Source: an uncultured Slackia sp.
GTDB taxonomy: Bacteria; Actinomycetota; Coriobacteriia; Coriobacteriales; Eggerthellaceae
DNA: 64,000 nucleotides
Reading direction: 5' to 3'
Assembly: GCF_934630525.1 (NCBI RefSeq)
Contig: NZ_CAKTVX010000003.1
Span: forward strand, 124,001 to 188,000
In this document: one piece after another, positions 1 to 7,832 of the stretch
How positions within the stretch are numbered: the first letter of the stretch is position 1
Layout of the letters: every line of letters starts with the position of its first letter
Made by a program: the position numbers and the translations under genes
The notes under the pieces: model-generated
What the model saw: only the letters and a program-made list of their open reading frames with translations
Told to the model about the DNA's origin: nothing
The model's database searches: none

Positions 1-379
1 CGTTGACCTTGTCAACCTTGATACCGAGCTGGTCCATGTAGCGCGAATTGATGGCGCCAAAACCGCCGCCGCGACCCTGCCAGCTTTCGGTTTTCTCGAC
101 AACCGTCACCTTGCCGCCGTTCTCGGCCGCAGAACATGCGCACGCGCAGCCCGAAAGACCGGCGCCAATAACCAAAATGTCGGTATCGACCGTTTCAGCG
201 ATGTCGGTAATGGGTTCGGGCGCCTTTTCCCATTCATGCTGAGTAGCCGTATCGGCTGCGCCTGCCGCTTCGGTCTTTTTCTCGGCCGACGGCGCGCAGC
301 CCGCGAGGCCCGCACCCGCAGCGACGCTCGCAAGCGCGGCGCCCGTGAGGAAATTACGACGCGAAATTCCCTTAGTCAT
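1..379 (-). CDS. Exported FAD-dependent reductase, N-terminal part (runs off window)
   Basis: This is the first 126 codons of a flavoprotein of the fumarate reductase/flavocytochrome c type, cut by the left edge of the window. A twin-arginine motif (SRRNF, residues 6-10) precedes an alanine-rich hydrophobic stretch and a lipobox ending in LAGC (Cys28), so it should be exported folded by Tat and lipid-anchored outside the membrane. The FAD-binding GxGxxG (VIGAGLSG) lies near residues 72-79, followed by a ...VVEK strand end that binds the adenosine ribose. The start is the ATG at 379, behind a GGGAGAAACC ribosome site. It is divergent from the LuxR regulator at 581, the usual pairing in this window. 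The substrate cannot be inferred, and the catalytic C-terminal half is not visible. Confidence 0.9.
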   Translation of the reverse strand, partial: MTKGISRRNFLTGAALASVAAGAGLAGCAPSAEKKTEAAGAADTATQHEWEKAPEPITDIAETVDTDILVIGAGLSGCACACSAAENGGKVTVVEKTESWQGRGGGFGAINSRYMDQLGIKVDKVN

Positions 380-499
380 GGTTTCTCCCTCCTTGGTTTT
401 TCACGAGGCGCCCCCGCGCCCCGCCGCGGCCTCCCTGCCGCGATATGCCCACTATGCCGCCCGAAAACGACCATCCGCAACATCCGCTCGGGCCCATTT

Positions 500-580
500 T
501 TCGAGTTTTCGCATATGGGCCGTTTCGGCCCATAGGGCAATTTCCCAGGTCAGGCTATAATGCCGTGCGGGGAGGAACTA
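500..580 (+). promoter_or_regulatory. Divergent promoter/operator with a perfect inverted repeat
   Basis: TATAAT lies at 556-561, 20 bases before the LuxR start. A perfect 8-bp inverted repeat (TATGGGCC at 514-521, GGCCCATA at 527-534, 5-base spacer) sits where the -35 region would be. It is a plausible binding site for the adjacent LuxR regulator, which would control itself and the divergent flavoprotein. Function is inferred. Confidence 0.45.
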
Positions 581-2104
581 ATGGGATTCAAAAAGGGCAT
601 TCGCGCCTGCGCAAAGCGCAGCACGCATCATTTCATCGGGCTCGGCTTTTGGCAGGCATGGCAAATGGTCATGCTTTGCACAAGCGCCATAATTCCCGAC
701 GGCGGAGAAGGCACGCGCCTGAAATCAATCGCGCTGTTCGCGACAACCGCCGGCTATCTGGTCGTTATTGCCGCATACAAAATAAGGCCCAGCTTATCCT
801 CATCGCCAAGAGCGCTTCTCGGCGCCGGCGCCGCTATGGCCGCAGGAACGTTTCTCATGCTCTTCGTCGCTTTCATCAGCGACGTCGGATTGAAATTCGT
901 TGCGCTCGCTTTTGCCCTCGCCCTTATGTCATGGGGCAATGCTGCGCTGCTTATTATGTGGGGAGAATTATGGGAGACGCTGGCAACCGGCCGCGTCGGC
1001 CAGCACCTCTACCTGTCATACGCATTCGCATTCGTGCTGTTCTTCACCGCGAATGCGCTCCCCCACCCAATCGACGGCCTCGTCGCATGCCTGTTTCCGC
1101 TCGCCTCGTGCTTCATCCTGAAATCATGCGCGAACGAGCCACGACGCCGCCCCTCTTCGGCGCCGCTTCGCCTTGAGGATGTGCCTTTCAAGCAACTCAT
1201 CGTCTTCATCGTGCTGTTGAGCACGCTTTGGGGCGTAAGCCAGAAAATCGCACCTCAATTCGTCGCGCTTCCCGACGCGACTTTTTTCCTGACGGAAAGC
1301 ATGTTCGTGGCAGGAATCGCCATCGTGGCACTTGCGGCGAACCTGGCGCTCACCTCGCCAGAATCGGAATCAATCGCGCTTTATGAGCCCATCGCGCCAG
1401 CAATGGCGCTGGGCATTGTCGCACTCGCCATTTTGCCCGAGCAATGGGCGCCAATTGGCAACGGCCTTCTTACCATGGGCGTGTACTGCCTGGATATGTT
1501 CCTCATGCTCACGGCGACCGACTTGGCTTTTCGAACGGGAATTTCGGCGGCGCTGATTTTCGGCGGCACGGTAGTGGCCTCGCGCATCGGGACCACCGTC
1601 GGAACATTCTTCGCTAGTTTCGTACTTGGCAATGAGCTCGATGATGTAGCGAAACTCACGCTTGCGGTAATTTCGCTCGGCGTGATTGTGGCAGCATCGA
1701 CACTGCTGTTCTCGAAAGCCGACCTTATGAAGATTTACGAAGCCAGAGACACGCGCAATGCCCCTACCCCAGGAGGATATTCCACCGGCCCCGCTCCGGG
1801 TCGCGGCAAAACGCCGGTCGCAACCAGCGCTGGCGAAGATGGGAACAGCTCAAGCGCAACCGTTCTCGCGATGCCGCTCACCATCGAGGCGCAGTGCGAC
1901 ATCGTGGTCAATCGGGCCGGGCTTACCGCGCGTGAGGCCGAAGTGCTCGAGCTACTCGTTCGTGGACGCACTGTGCAAGACATATGCGACGAGCTCACCA
2001 TTGCGAAAGGCACCGCCAAGCACCACGTGAGCAATATTTACCGCAAACTTGGCGTCGGCGATCGCCGCAGCCTCTACGACGTGGTCGAAAGCGCACGAGA
2101 GTAA
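581..2104 (+). CDS. Membrane-bound LuxR-family transcriptional regulator
   Basis: A 507-residue one-component regulator. About 400 residues of hydrophobic, multi-spanning membrane sequence (roughly ten to twelve segments) come first, then a polar linker, then a LuxR-type helix-turn-helix near residues 440-500 (LTAREAEVLELLVRG...IYRKLGVGDRRSLYDVV). I chose the ATG at 581 because GGAGGAA lies just before it; an upstream in-frame ATG at 560 has no such site. The membrane part probably senses a small molecule, possibly the substrate of the divergent FAD reductase. No receiver domain is present, so it does not depend on a kinase. The ligand is unknown. Five more regulators of this architecture occur in the window. 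Confidence 0.9.
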   Translation: MGFKKGIRACAKRSTHHFIGLGFWQAWQMVMLCTSAIIPDGGEGTRLKSIALFATTAGYLVVIAAYKIRPSLSSSPRALLGAGAAMAAGTFLMLFVAFISDVGLKFVALAFALALMSWGNAALLIMWGELWETLATGRVGQHLYLSYAFAFVLFFTANALPHPIDGLVACLFPLASCFILKSCANEPRRRPSSAPLRLEDVPFKQLIVFIVLLSTLWGVSQKIAPQFVALPDATFFLTESMFVAGIAIVALAANLALTSPESESIALYEPIAPAMALGIVALAILPEQWAPIGNGLLTMGVYCLDMFLMLTATDLAFRTGISAALIFGGTVVASRIGTTVGTFFASFVLGNELDDVAKLTLAVISLGVIVAASTLLFSKADLMKIYEARDTRNAPTPGGYSTGPAPGRGKTPVATSAGEDGNSSSATVLAMPLTIEAQCDIVVNRAGLTAREAEVLELLVRGRTVQDICDELTIAKGTAKHHVSNIYRKLGVGDRRSLYDVVESARE

Positions 2105-2244
2105 GGCTGAAAAGGCAAGCTGCTGAAGGCACGACGAACTCACTTCGCACAACATGCATCCTCGCGTCCACTCCACACGGCACGCATTTTTGCGCAACGC
2201 ACATACCGCGCAGACCGCCGACCGCTAACGCCAACGACAACGAC

Positions 2245-2516
2245 GGCCAAAACAGATGCCCTTGCACAAAAATGCACGAAGTGCGTACCTTAGTCAACGA
2301 TGCCAGCCAAAGAACGCGCGTGCTCAAGCAAAACACCAGGTCGCGATAGCTCATCAACGGCTTTTGGCATCGCGCCTCGAAATAGGGTACGCACTTCGTG
2401 CGTTTTTATGCGAAGGCTGAATACACCCATGCATAGCGGGCGGTTTTCTTGGTGCGGCCACGCGCGCCAGACTGAAGCTTCAAGAAAAGCCGCGAAGTAA
2501 TTCGCGGCTTTTTGCT
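2245..2516. repeat. Structured intergenic repeat, copy A
   Basis: This fills the gap between the LuxR gene and napH. It contains two arms, 2273-2290 and 2384-2402, that are inverted copies of each other (core GCACGAAGTGCGTACC). Each arm also contains a short self-palindrome (GCACgaaGTGC). A block near 2431-2480 and a final hairpin follow. The same elements recur in the same order at 9430-9838 (copy B), so the pair brackets the nap operon and the MocR gene in direct orientation. It could be a mobile non-autonomous element, a small RNA gene or a duplicated intergenic region. No coding sequence is credible here. Confidence 0.7.
2485..2513. terminator. Bidirectional terminator between convergent genes
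   Basis: A 12-bp stem, AAAAGCCGCGAA/TTCGCGGCTTTT, with a 4-base loop and T-runs on both strands lies between the plus-strand LuxR gene and the minus-strand nap operon, and fits both. Confidence 0.8.
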
Positions 2517-2561
2517 TTAGACGTTGGTTTGCGGCGCGCGGCACAAACCGCGAAATGTTTC

Positions 2562-3434
2562 CTACAACTCAGGATGCCTCGGCAGCACGAACCCAATTTC
2601 AAGAGCCGAATGCGGGCAGGCGTCGACGCATTTCCCGCACAGCATGCAATCGCCTGAGGCAACGCGGTCGGTCTTGCCCGCGAGGGCATCGTCGAGAATC
2701 CTAGGATCGCACAAGCACGCCGCCTGGCATGCGCCGCAATGCACGCACGCGCCGTGGTCGATTTTCACGCTCACAAGCCCCACGCACCCCAGAGCTTCGT
2801 ACATGCCGCCGAGCGGGCACAGCGCACGACACCACACGCGGCGCGACCAGAACAGCTCGGCCACGACAATTGCCGCAAGCGTAAACACGCCGGCGAACGA
2901 GCCGAACAGCACGGCTTTGTTCACGGCGCTTATGGGATTCACCAATTCGAACACGGGCACGCTGCATACTGCGGAAAGCGCGAGCACCGCCGCCGCAATT
3001 CCGACCTTCGCGCGCCGCGGCACCGAGCGCTCACGCACCGCAATGCCCGACTTGCCACGAAGCCAGTCAACAAACTCGCACAGCAGGTTCACCGGGCACG
3101 CCCAGCCGCAAAAAACACGCCCGCGAATTATGCCGTAAACCACCAAAACAGGAAGCGCCCAGGCGAGTCCGGCAAAAGCGACGCTTTTCGCCGCAACCGC
3201 CACCTGGAGCGCAGCGAATGGATCTAGCAAATCGAGCCCAAACAAACGCGACGACGAGAGGCTTCCCCACCAAGCAAATCCGTCCGGCGTCGCAAGCGGT
3301 TCTTCGGGGGAAGAAAAGCCCAACCCCGCAGCGCCCCAACCCGAAGCGAAAAGCGGAATGAAGAAGAGAACCGCTACAGCAATTTGAACCGCACGGCGCG
3401 CAGCCGTCCAACGCCCCTTACGTTTCTTCGCCAC
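2562..3434 (-). CDS. napH: NapH-type membrane iron-sulfur quinol dehydrogenase subunit
   Basis: A 290-residue membrane protein with four hydrophobic segments, two CxxxCP motifs on cytoplasmic-side loops (CGWACPVN, CRALCPLG), and two C-terminal 4Fe-4S clusters (CVHCGACQAAC and CMLCGKCVDAC). In NapGH systems this subunit takes electrons from menaquinol and passes them through NapG to NapA. I chose the GTG at 3434, which has GGGGAAG ten bases upstream inside the end of napD; in-frame ATGs at 3461 and 3476 would overlap napD and have no better site. It is the last gene of the nap operon, 7 bases after napD. Confidence 0.88.
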   Translation of the reverse strand: MAKKRKGRWTAARRAVQIAVAVLFFIPLFASGWGAAGLGFSSPEEPLATPDGFAWWGSLSSSRLFGLDLLDPFAALQVAVAAKSVAFAGLAWALPVLVVYGIIRGRVFCGWACPVNLLCEFVDWLRGKSGIAVRERSVPRRAKVGIAAAVLALSAVCSVPVFELVNPISAVNKAVLFGSFAGVFTLAAIVVAELFWSRRVWCRALCPLGGMYEALGCVGLVSVKIDHGACVHCGACQAACLCDPRILDDALAGKTDRVASGDCMLCGKCVDACPHSALEIGFVLPRHPEL

Positions 3435-3441
3435 GGCAGAC

Positions 3442-3690
3442 CTACTTCCCCAAGTTGTCATCTTCGAAATTGGCATAGACCAGATCGACGCCGCGGACCG
3501 TATCGATACTCACGAAATCGCTCGCGATACGATGGCTTTCATCGATGCCGTCGGCTTCCACAGTTACTACTACTTTTCCCTGACCAGCGTCGATGCCATG
3601 CACTTCCACGCCATCGCGCGCCGCAAGATTGGCGGCAACAGCGTCGCAAGCATCGGGGGCACATTCAACAATCAAGCTCGAAATCGTCAT
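3442..3690 (-). CDS. napD: NapD chaperone for the NapA Tat signal
   Basis: An 82-residue ferredoxin-fold protein matching the NapD family (ISSLIVECAP at the start, then a central GKVVVTVEA strand). NapD is a cytoplasmic chaperone that binds the NapA twin-arginine signal until the cofactor is inserted. The start is the ATG at 3690 behind GAGGGA. Placement between napB and napH supports the call despite the short length. Its last codons carry the ribosome site of napH, suggesting translational coupling. Confidence 0.85.
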   Translation of the reverse strand: MTISSLIVECAPDACDAVAANLAARDGVEVHGIDAGQGKVVVTVEADGIDESHRIASDFVSIDTVRGVDLVYANFEDDNLGK

Positions 3691-3825
3691 CAAAATTCCC
3701 TCTCAAACATGGCCCGTCAACAGCTCGGCGACGAAGCGCTCCCGCATCTTCCACCCGCGTCTTCCACTCGCGCACCCTCGCTCGCGCCGCCGTCCCCTTC
3801 GGCCCCTCCGATCGCCAAGCGAACG

Positions 3826-4239
3826 TTAGTCGTCCAGGCCCTCTTGCCCGGTTTCGACTTCGGCCTCTTCGTAAGTCGCGTCGTCGCCAAGCTTCTTGTT
3901 CGGGTCAACCGAATGGCAACTGCGACATTCGTTGCGAATGGGGTCGAGCTCGAATGTCGACGGATCGTTATTCACGTAGTGGCCATTCGGCATGGCAACC
4001 GCATTTTTTGCCGTAGGGTTGCCCTGCACGCTGGCGCCATGGCATCGATAGCACTTATATGCCGTGCGATCGACGTATTTCTGGTGCTGCGCAGGCATGA
4101 GCTTCGGCGTGGTTTCGGTGCCAGCGACCGCATTTGACGGCTCGGGCTGCTGGGCCGCACAACCAGCGCCCGCAACGCAACCAACGGCCAACACGACAGT
4201 CGCAACCGCAATGCCCACGCGCGTTTTGAAAATCTTCAT
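3826..4239 (-). CDS. napB: Diheme cytochrome c, NapB-like electron-transfer subunit
   Basis: A 137-residue exported cytochrome with two heme c motifs, CYRCH and CRSCH, and histidine-containing stretches before each (AQHQKYV, PNGHYV) that could give the second axial ligands, as in NapB. An N-terminal hydrophobic segment ends in a lipobox, GAGC, so it is probably a lipoprotein, a sensible way to hold a NapB outside a Gram-positive cell. The ATG at 4239 lies 8 bases after AGGGAGG; an ATG at 4245 is too close to that site. It lies 13 bases after napA. Its expected role is passing electrons to NapA. Confidence 0.82.
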   Translation of the reverse strand: MKIFKTRVGIAVATVVLAVGCVAGAGCAAQQPEPSNAVAGTETTPKLMPAQHQKYVDRTAYKCYRCHGASVQGNPTAKNAVAMPNGHYVNNDPSTFELDPIRNECRSCHSVDPNKKLGDDATYEEAEVETGQEGLDD

Positions 4240-4252
4240 CGTCATACCCTCC

Positions 4253-6787
4253 CTAGGCCTTCTTGATGCTGACGCACGTCTTTTTGTAGTCGGTTTCTTT
4301 CGAAAGCGGACAATAGTAGTCCTGCACAACGCGGTTGATGAGCGTTTCTGCCGCGAAGAACGGCGCGAACACCATGCCCGATGGAGGCTCCACGCGGCCG
4401 GCGAGCGATGCCTTGATCTGCATCGTTCCATGGGGGCTCGTGAGCTGCACCATATCGCCGTCGTTAATGCCAAACGCGGCGGCATCGTCGGCATTCATGG
4501 AAAGCAGGGCCTCAGGCAACGCACGGTCGAGCTCCTCAACGCGACGCGTCATGGTGCCGGTGTGCCAATGCTCGAGCAAACGACCCGTGCAGAACCAGAA
4601 CGGAAATTCCGCAGAAGGTTCCTGCGCCGGCGGCTCATAGGGGCGAAATACTACCGAAGGCTTGTGGTCAGCGCTCTTGTACCAGCTCATACCGCCAGCA
4701 AGCCCCTTTTCGCCATACATCTCGATGCCGACCTCGTCGTAGCCATCGGCCTGCTTGCCATCAGAAAAACGCCACTTAGTGGGAAGCCACTGCCCATCAA
4801 CTTCACGCACGGGCCACGTAAGGCCATGATGCGCTAAATACTCGTCGTAAGGAGCAAGCTGCTTAGCTTCCATCTTGAGCTTCTTTTCGGCGTTGATTGC
4901 AGCCGCGCGTTCGTTCAAATCGGGATTCGAGAACGTGCGGTACTCCTCCCAAATCGCGCGATTGACTTCGCGCGAATCGCCATTGAAGTCGTCTTTACCA
5001 GCATCCCAAATGAAGCCAAACAAACGAGTGAACGCATCTTCGCCGTCAATTGTTTCGCCTTCAAGCACGCGGCGCGCGACTTCGAGCAGCACCCACACGT
5101 CCCACTTGGCATCGCCCACGGGCTCCACGGCCTTTTCAAACACTGAGGTGCGGCGCTCCGCATTGCCGAACTGGCCCTCGCGCTCCACCCACATCGCCAC
5201 GGGAAACACGACGTCGGCATACCGCGTCGTAAGCGTCGGATATACCTCATTTACCGCAATGAACGTGTCGAAAATGCCCGTATGCTCACCATCTTCGCCC
5301 AAGAAACGCGTCAGATTCGGCAAAGACTGCGCCCAGTTGTTGTGCGCGCTCCACAGGAAATCGATGTTGCCTTTCGACATCTCGCGGAAGAGTTTAATCG
5401 TGTGATAACCAGGCGTTTTAATTTCGTCGAGGTAGCCCTCAGGCAGATTCCAAACGGCTTCGGTGTAGCGACGATGCGCCTCGTTGGACACCACGAGGTC
5501 GGCCGGCAAGCGGTGGCAGAACGTGCCCACCTCGCGCGCCGTTCCGCATGCGCTCGGCTGACCGGTGAGCGAAAACGCCGTTGAACCCGGCTTGCCGTAC
5601 TTACCGGAAAGCAGATGAATGTTATGCAGGTTGTGGTTCATCCATGTGCCGCGATTATGCTGGTTCACGCCCATGGTCCACAGGCTCATCACGCGCAAAT
5701 CAGGGTCGGCGAACACTTCGCACAAATCGGTGAGGCCCTCGACGGAAACGCCCGAAAGCTCGCTCGTGTACTCGAGCGTGTAGTCCGCCAGGCGCGCGGC
5801 GTATTCCTCAAACGTGCATGCGGTGGTTTTGTCGACCAATTTGCCCAGGTCGCTTTTATCGTAGCCGTCTTCCACCGCATTGCCGATGTTTTCGGTGCCC
5901 ATTTTGAATTGCAGGTGATCGCGCACGAAATCGGCGTCGTATTTCTTATTCTGAATGAGGTAGTTCGCAACGCAGTTCGCGATAGCCAAATCGGTGCCCG
6001 GGCGGAACAGCAAAACCTTATCGGCGCTTGCCGAGGTTCGTGTTTTCATCGTGGTGATGTCGATATGGCGAACGCTTTCATTTTGAAGCTTATGCGCAGT
6101 GAGTCGCGAATAGAGCATCGGATGCGCCTCGGCCATGTTGGCGCCCCAGGTGATGAAAACGTCGGCGTTGTCGAGGTCCTCGTAACAACCGGCGGGCTCG
6201 TCGGTTTGGAACACGTTCATGAAGCCGACGACGGCGCTCGCCATGCACATGCGCGCGTTCGGGTCGATATTGTTGGAAAGAAGGCCCGCCTTCCAGAACT
6301 TCGCGGTAAGGTAGCCTTCCGTAATAGGCTGCTGGCCGCTGCCCCAGAACGCAAGACGGCTCTTGTCGTTCTTCCACGTTTCACGCAACTTGCTCGATAC
6401 AAGCTCGAGCGCTTCTTCCCAGGTGGCTTCGCGCAAACCGCTTTCGGTGCCCTTGGTGCCTGTATCATCGCGAATAAGGGGCGTGGTCAGACGGTCTTTT
6501 CCATACAGGATCTTGCCCAGGTAATAGCCCTTCACGCAGTTCAGACCGCGATTCGATTGGTTGTCAGGGTCGCCGGTGACCGCCGTGACCTTGCCGTCTT
6601 TCGTCTCGATCAGCACGCCGCATCCGCACCCGCAGAAACGGCATACCGCGGTATACGTTTGCGTATCGCCCGCGCCCGCTTGCCCCGCATCGGGCTTGCT
6701 GGCGCATGCCGCCAGGCTGCCGCCCGCTGCCGCCATTGCAGCAGCGATCGCCGAAGACTTCACGAAATCGCGTCGCGTAACATCCAT
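4253..6787 (-). CDS. napA: Periplasmic-type nitrate reductase NapA, molybdenum catalytic subunit
   Basis: An 844-residue bis-MGD molybdoenzyme reducing nitrate to nitrite. A Tat motif (TRRDF, residues 4-8) is followed by a lipobox cysteine (Cys28). A 4Fe-4S site is formed by Cys49, Cys52, Cys56 and Cys84. The NapA signature NARMCMASAVVGFM places the molybdenum-ligating cysteine at about residue 181, which separates NapA from serine- or aspartate-ligated relatives. The start is the ATG at 6787 behind AAGGAAGGTGG. The order napG-napA-napB-napD-napH without napC matches quinol oxidation through NapGH. Confidence 0.95.
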   Translation of the reverse strand: MDVTRRDFVKSSAIAAAMAAAGGSLAACASKPDAGQAGAGDTQTYTAVCRFCGCGCGVLIETKDGKVTAVTGDPDNQSNRGLNCVKGYYLGKILYGKDRLTTPLIRDDTGTKGTESGLREATWEEALELVSSKLRETWKNDKSRLAFWGSGQQPITEGYLTAKFWKAGLLSNNIDPNARMCMASAVVGFMNVFQTDEPAGCYEDLDNADVFITWGANMAEAHPMLYSRLTAHKLQNESVRHIDITTMKTRTSASADKVLLFRPGTDLAIANCVANYLIQNKKYDADFVRDHLQFKMGTENIGNAVEDGYDKSDLGKLVDKTTACTFEEYAARLADYTLEYTSELSGVSVEGLTDLCEVFADPDLRVMSLWTMGVNQHNRGTWMNHNLHNIHLLSGKYGKPGSTAFSLTGQPSACGTAREVGTFCHRLPADLVVSNEAHRRYTEAVWNLPEGYLDEIKTPGYHTIKLFREMSKGNIDFLWSAHNNWAQSLPNLTRFLGEDGEHTGIFDTFIAVNEVYPTLTTRYADVVFPVAMWVEREGQFGNAERRTSVFEKAVEPVGDAKWDVWVLLEVARRVLEGETIDGEDAFTRLFGFIWDAGKDDFNGDSREVNRAIWEEYRTFSNPDLNERAAAINAEKKLKMEAKQLAPYDEYLAHHGLTWPVREVDGQWLPTKWRFSDGKQADGYDEVGIEMYGEKGLAGGMSWYKSADHKPSVVFRPYEPPAQEPSAEFPFWFCTGRLLEHWHTGTMTRRVEELDRALPEALLSMNADDAAAFGINDGDMVQLTSPHGTMQIKASLAGRVEPPSGMVFAPFFAAETLINRVVQDYYCPLSKETDYKKTCVSIKKA

Positions 6788-7022
6788 GATGTCCACCTTC
6801 CTTAGTAACGGTTCTTCCCTGTATCCTTTTAGAGAGCGTCCTTCGGAGGCGCTCTGGTGCCCCACTCGGTTATTGGGCGCCGATCGGCGTTCGGCCGTCA
6901 TAGCCGCTTCGATTTCGGCAACGCACCCCTCGGGCCCTGAAGAAAGCTACGATTACCGCGCGGCCTTCGCGCCGCCAAAGCAACCGAAACGACGGTGTTG
7001 GCCGGCGAAGGCAAATCGGCTT
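6788..7022 (-). promoter_or_regulatory. napG-napA intergenic region with a leader hairpin
   Basis: The 235 bases between napG and napA hold no gene. In minus-strand sense a hairpin with outer stem GAGCG/CGCTC (about 6832-6854) lies some 45 bases upstream of the napA ribosome site. It could be an internal terminator, an attenuator or a cofactor-sensing leader. I do not see a convincing match to a known riboswitch class. Confidence 0.35.
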
Positions 7023-7670
7023 TTATCCTGTCCAAGGATTCGATACGTGTTTTGCCTGCTCCTCGTCGATACGCCGGCGCGCCTCGCCGTAGTCGCGCAC
7101 AATTTCGATAGCGACCTGCGGATCACCCACAACGCAACGCTGCACGCACAAGCCGCACCCAACGCATTTTTCAGGATTGACCAGCGGCTCAAACACCGCG
7201 TGAATTGCATCGCCCTCGCGCACGGAGGCGCCGATGGTGATAGCAGAATCGATAAAGGGGCACGCGCGATAGCACACCTCGCAGCGCATCCCCTGCACGG
7301 CAATGCACAAATCGCGATTGATAACCGCGCATCCCATACACACCCCACCGCGCTCACGCACAGGGTGCAACGCCTCAGTAGGACACGCGGCGATACAAGG
7401 AAAATCGGCGCACAAACGGCACGCCTGGACGCGCGCGTCAATCGCGGGAGTCCCGGTTTCGGCGCCCGTTGGCCCTTTCACCATGCGAATCGCCTGATAA
7501 GGGCACGCCTCCAAGCAACGCCCGCACTTGATGCAACGTGCGCGGAAATCGGTCTCGTCCTTCGCCCCTGGCGGACGAAGAAGCCCTTCGCCATTGCCGG
7601 CGAAGCAGGTTGCAATGCCACCGGCGGCCACCCCGGCCGCGACGATTGCACCAAGCGTTGTCGTTTCCAT
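7023..7670 (-). CDS. napG: NapG-type ferredoxin subunit
   Basis: A 215-residue protein with four 4Fe-4S cysteine clusters: CIKCGRCLEAC, CRLCADFPCIAAC, a split CMGC...CEVCYRAC, and CVGCGLCVQRC. A short hydrophobic N-terminus without an obvious twin arginine may anchor it. NapG relays electrons from NapH to NapA outside the membrane. The start is the ATG at 7670 behind GGGGGTGGG. It is the first gene of the nap operon. Its upstream region is shared with the divergent MocR gene. Confidence 0.88.
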   Translation of the reverse strand: METTTLGAIVAAGVAAGGIATCFAGNGEGLLRPPGAKDETDFRARCIKCGRCLEACPYQAIRMVKGPTGAETGTPAIDARVQACRLCADFPCIAACPTEALHPVRERGGVCMGCAVINRDLCIAVQGMRCEVCYRACPFIDSAITIGASVREGDAIHAVFEPLVNPEKCVGCGLCVQRCVVGDPQVAIEIVRDYGEARRRIDEEQAKHVSNPWTG

Positions 7671-7832
7671 TTCCCACCCCCATATGGCTCAAAGCCTGCA
7701 AATTGCATTATTTGACACAAAATTGCCTGCTAAAAGGGATGGTTCACGCTATATTTATGGGGACGATTTCTTTAATTCAAGCGATAGGGAAGCGCTTGAT
7801 GGGGACGCTTAATCAGCCAAGGGGTGACGGCG
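7671..7832. promoter_or_regulatory. Divergent nap/MocR promoter region
   Basis: The 162 bases include TTGACA at about 7708-7713 (plus strand) and two GGGGACG boxes, near 7760 and 7801. An ATGGGGACGATT box is also found upstream of nrfA near 11497. These are candidates for a shared regulator of nitrate and nitrite reduction; no experimental motif is known to me. Confidence 0.4.

Noticed and set aside
6788..7022. Possible molybdenum-cofactor riboswitch upstream of napA
   Set aside because: A hairpin is present, but I could not match the conserved core of that RNA class by eye. A covariance-model search would decide.
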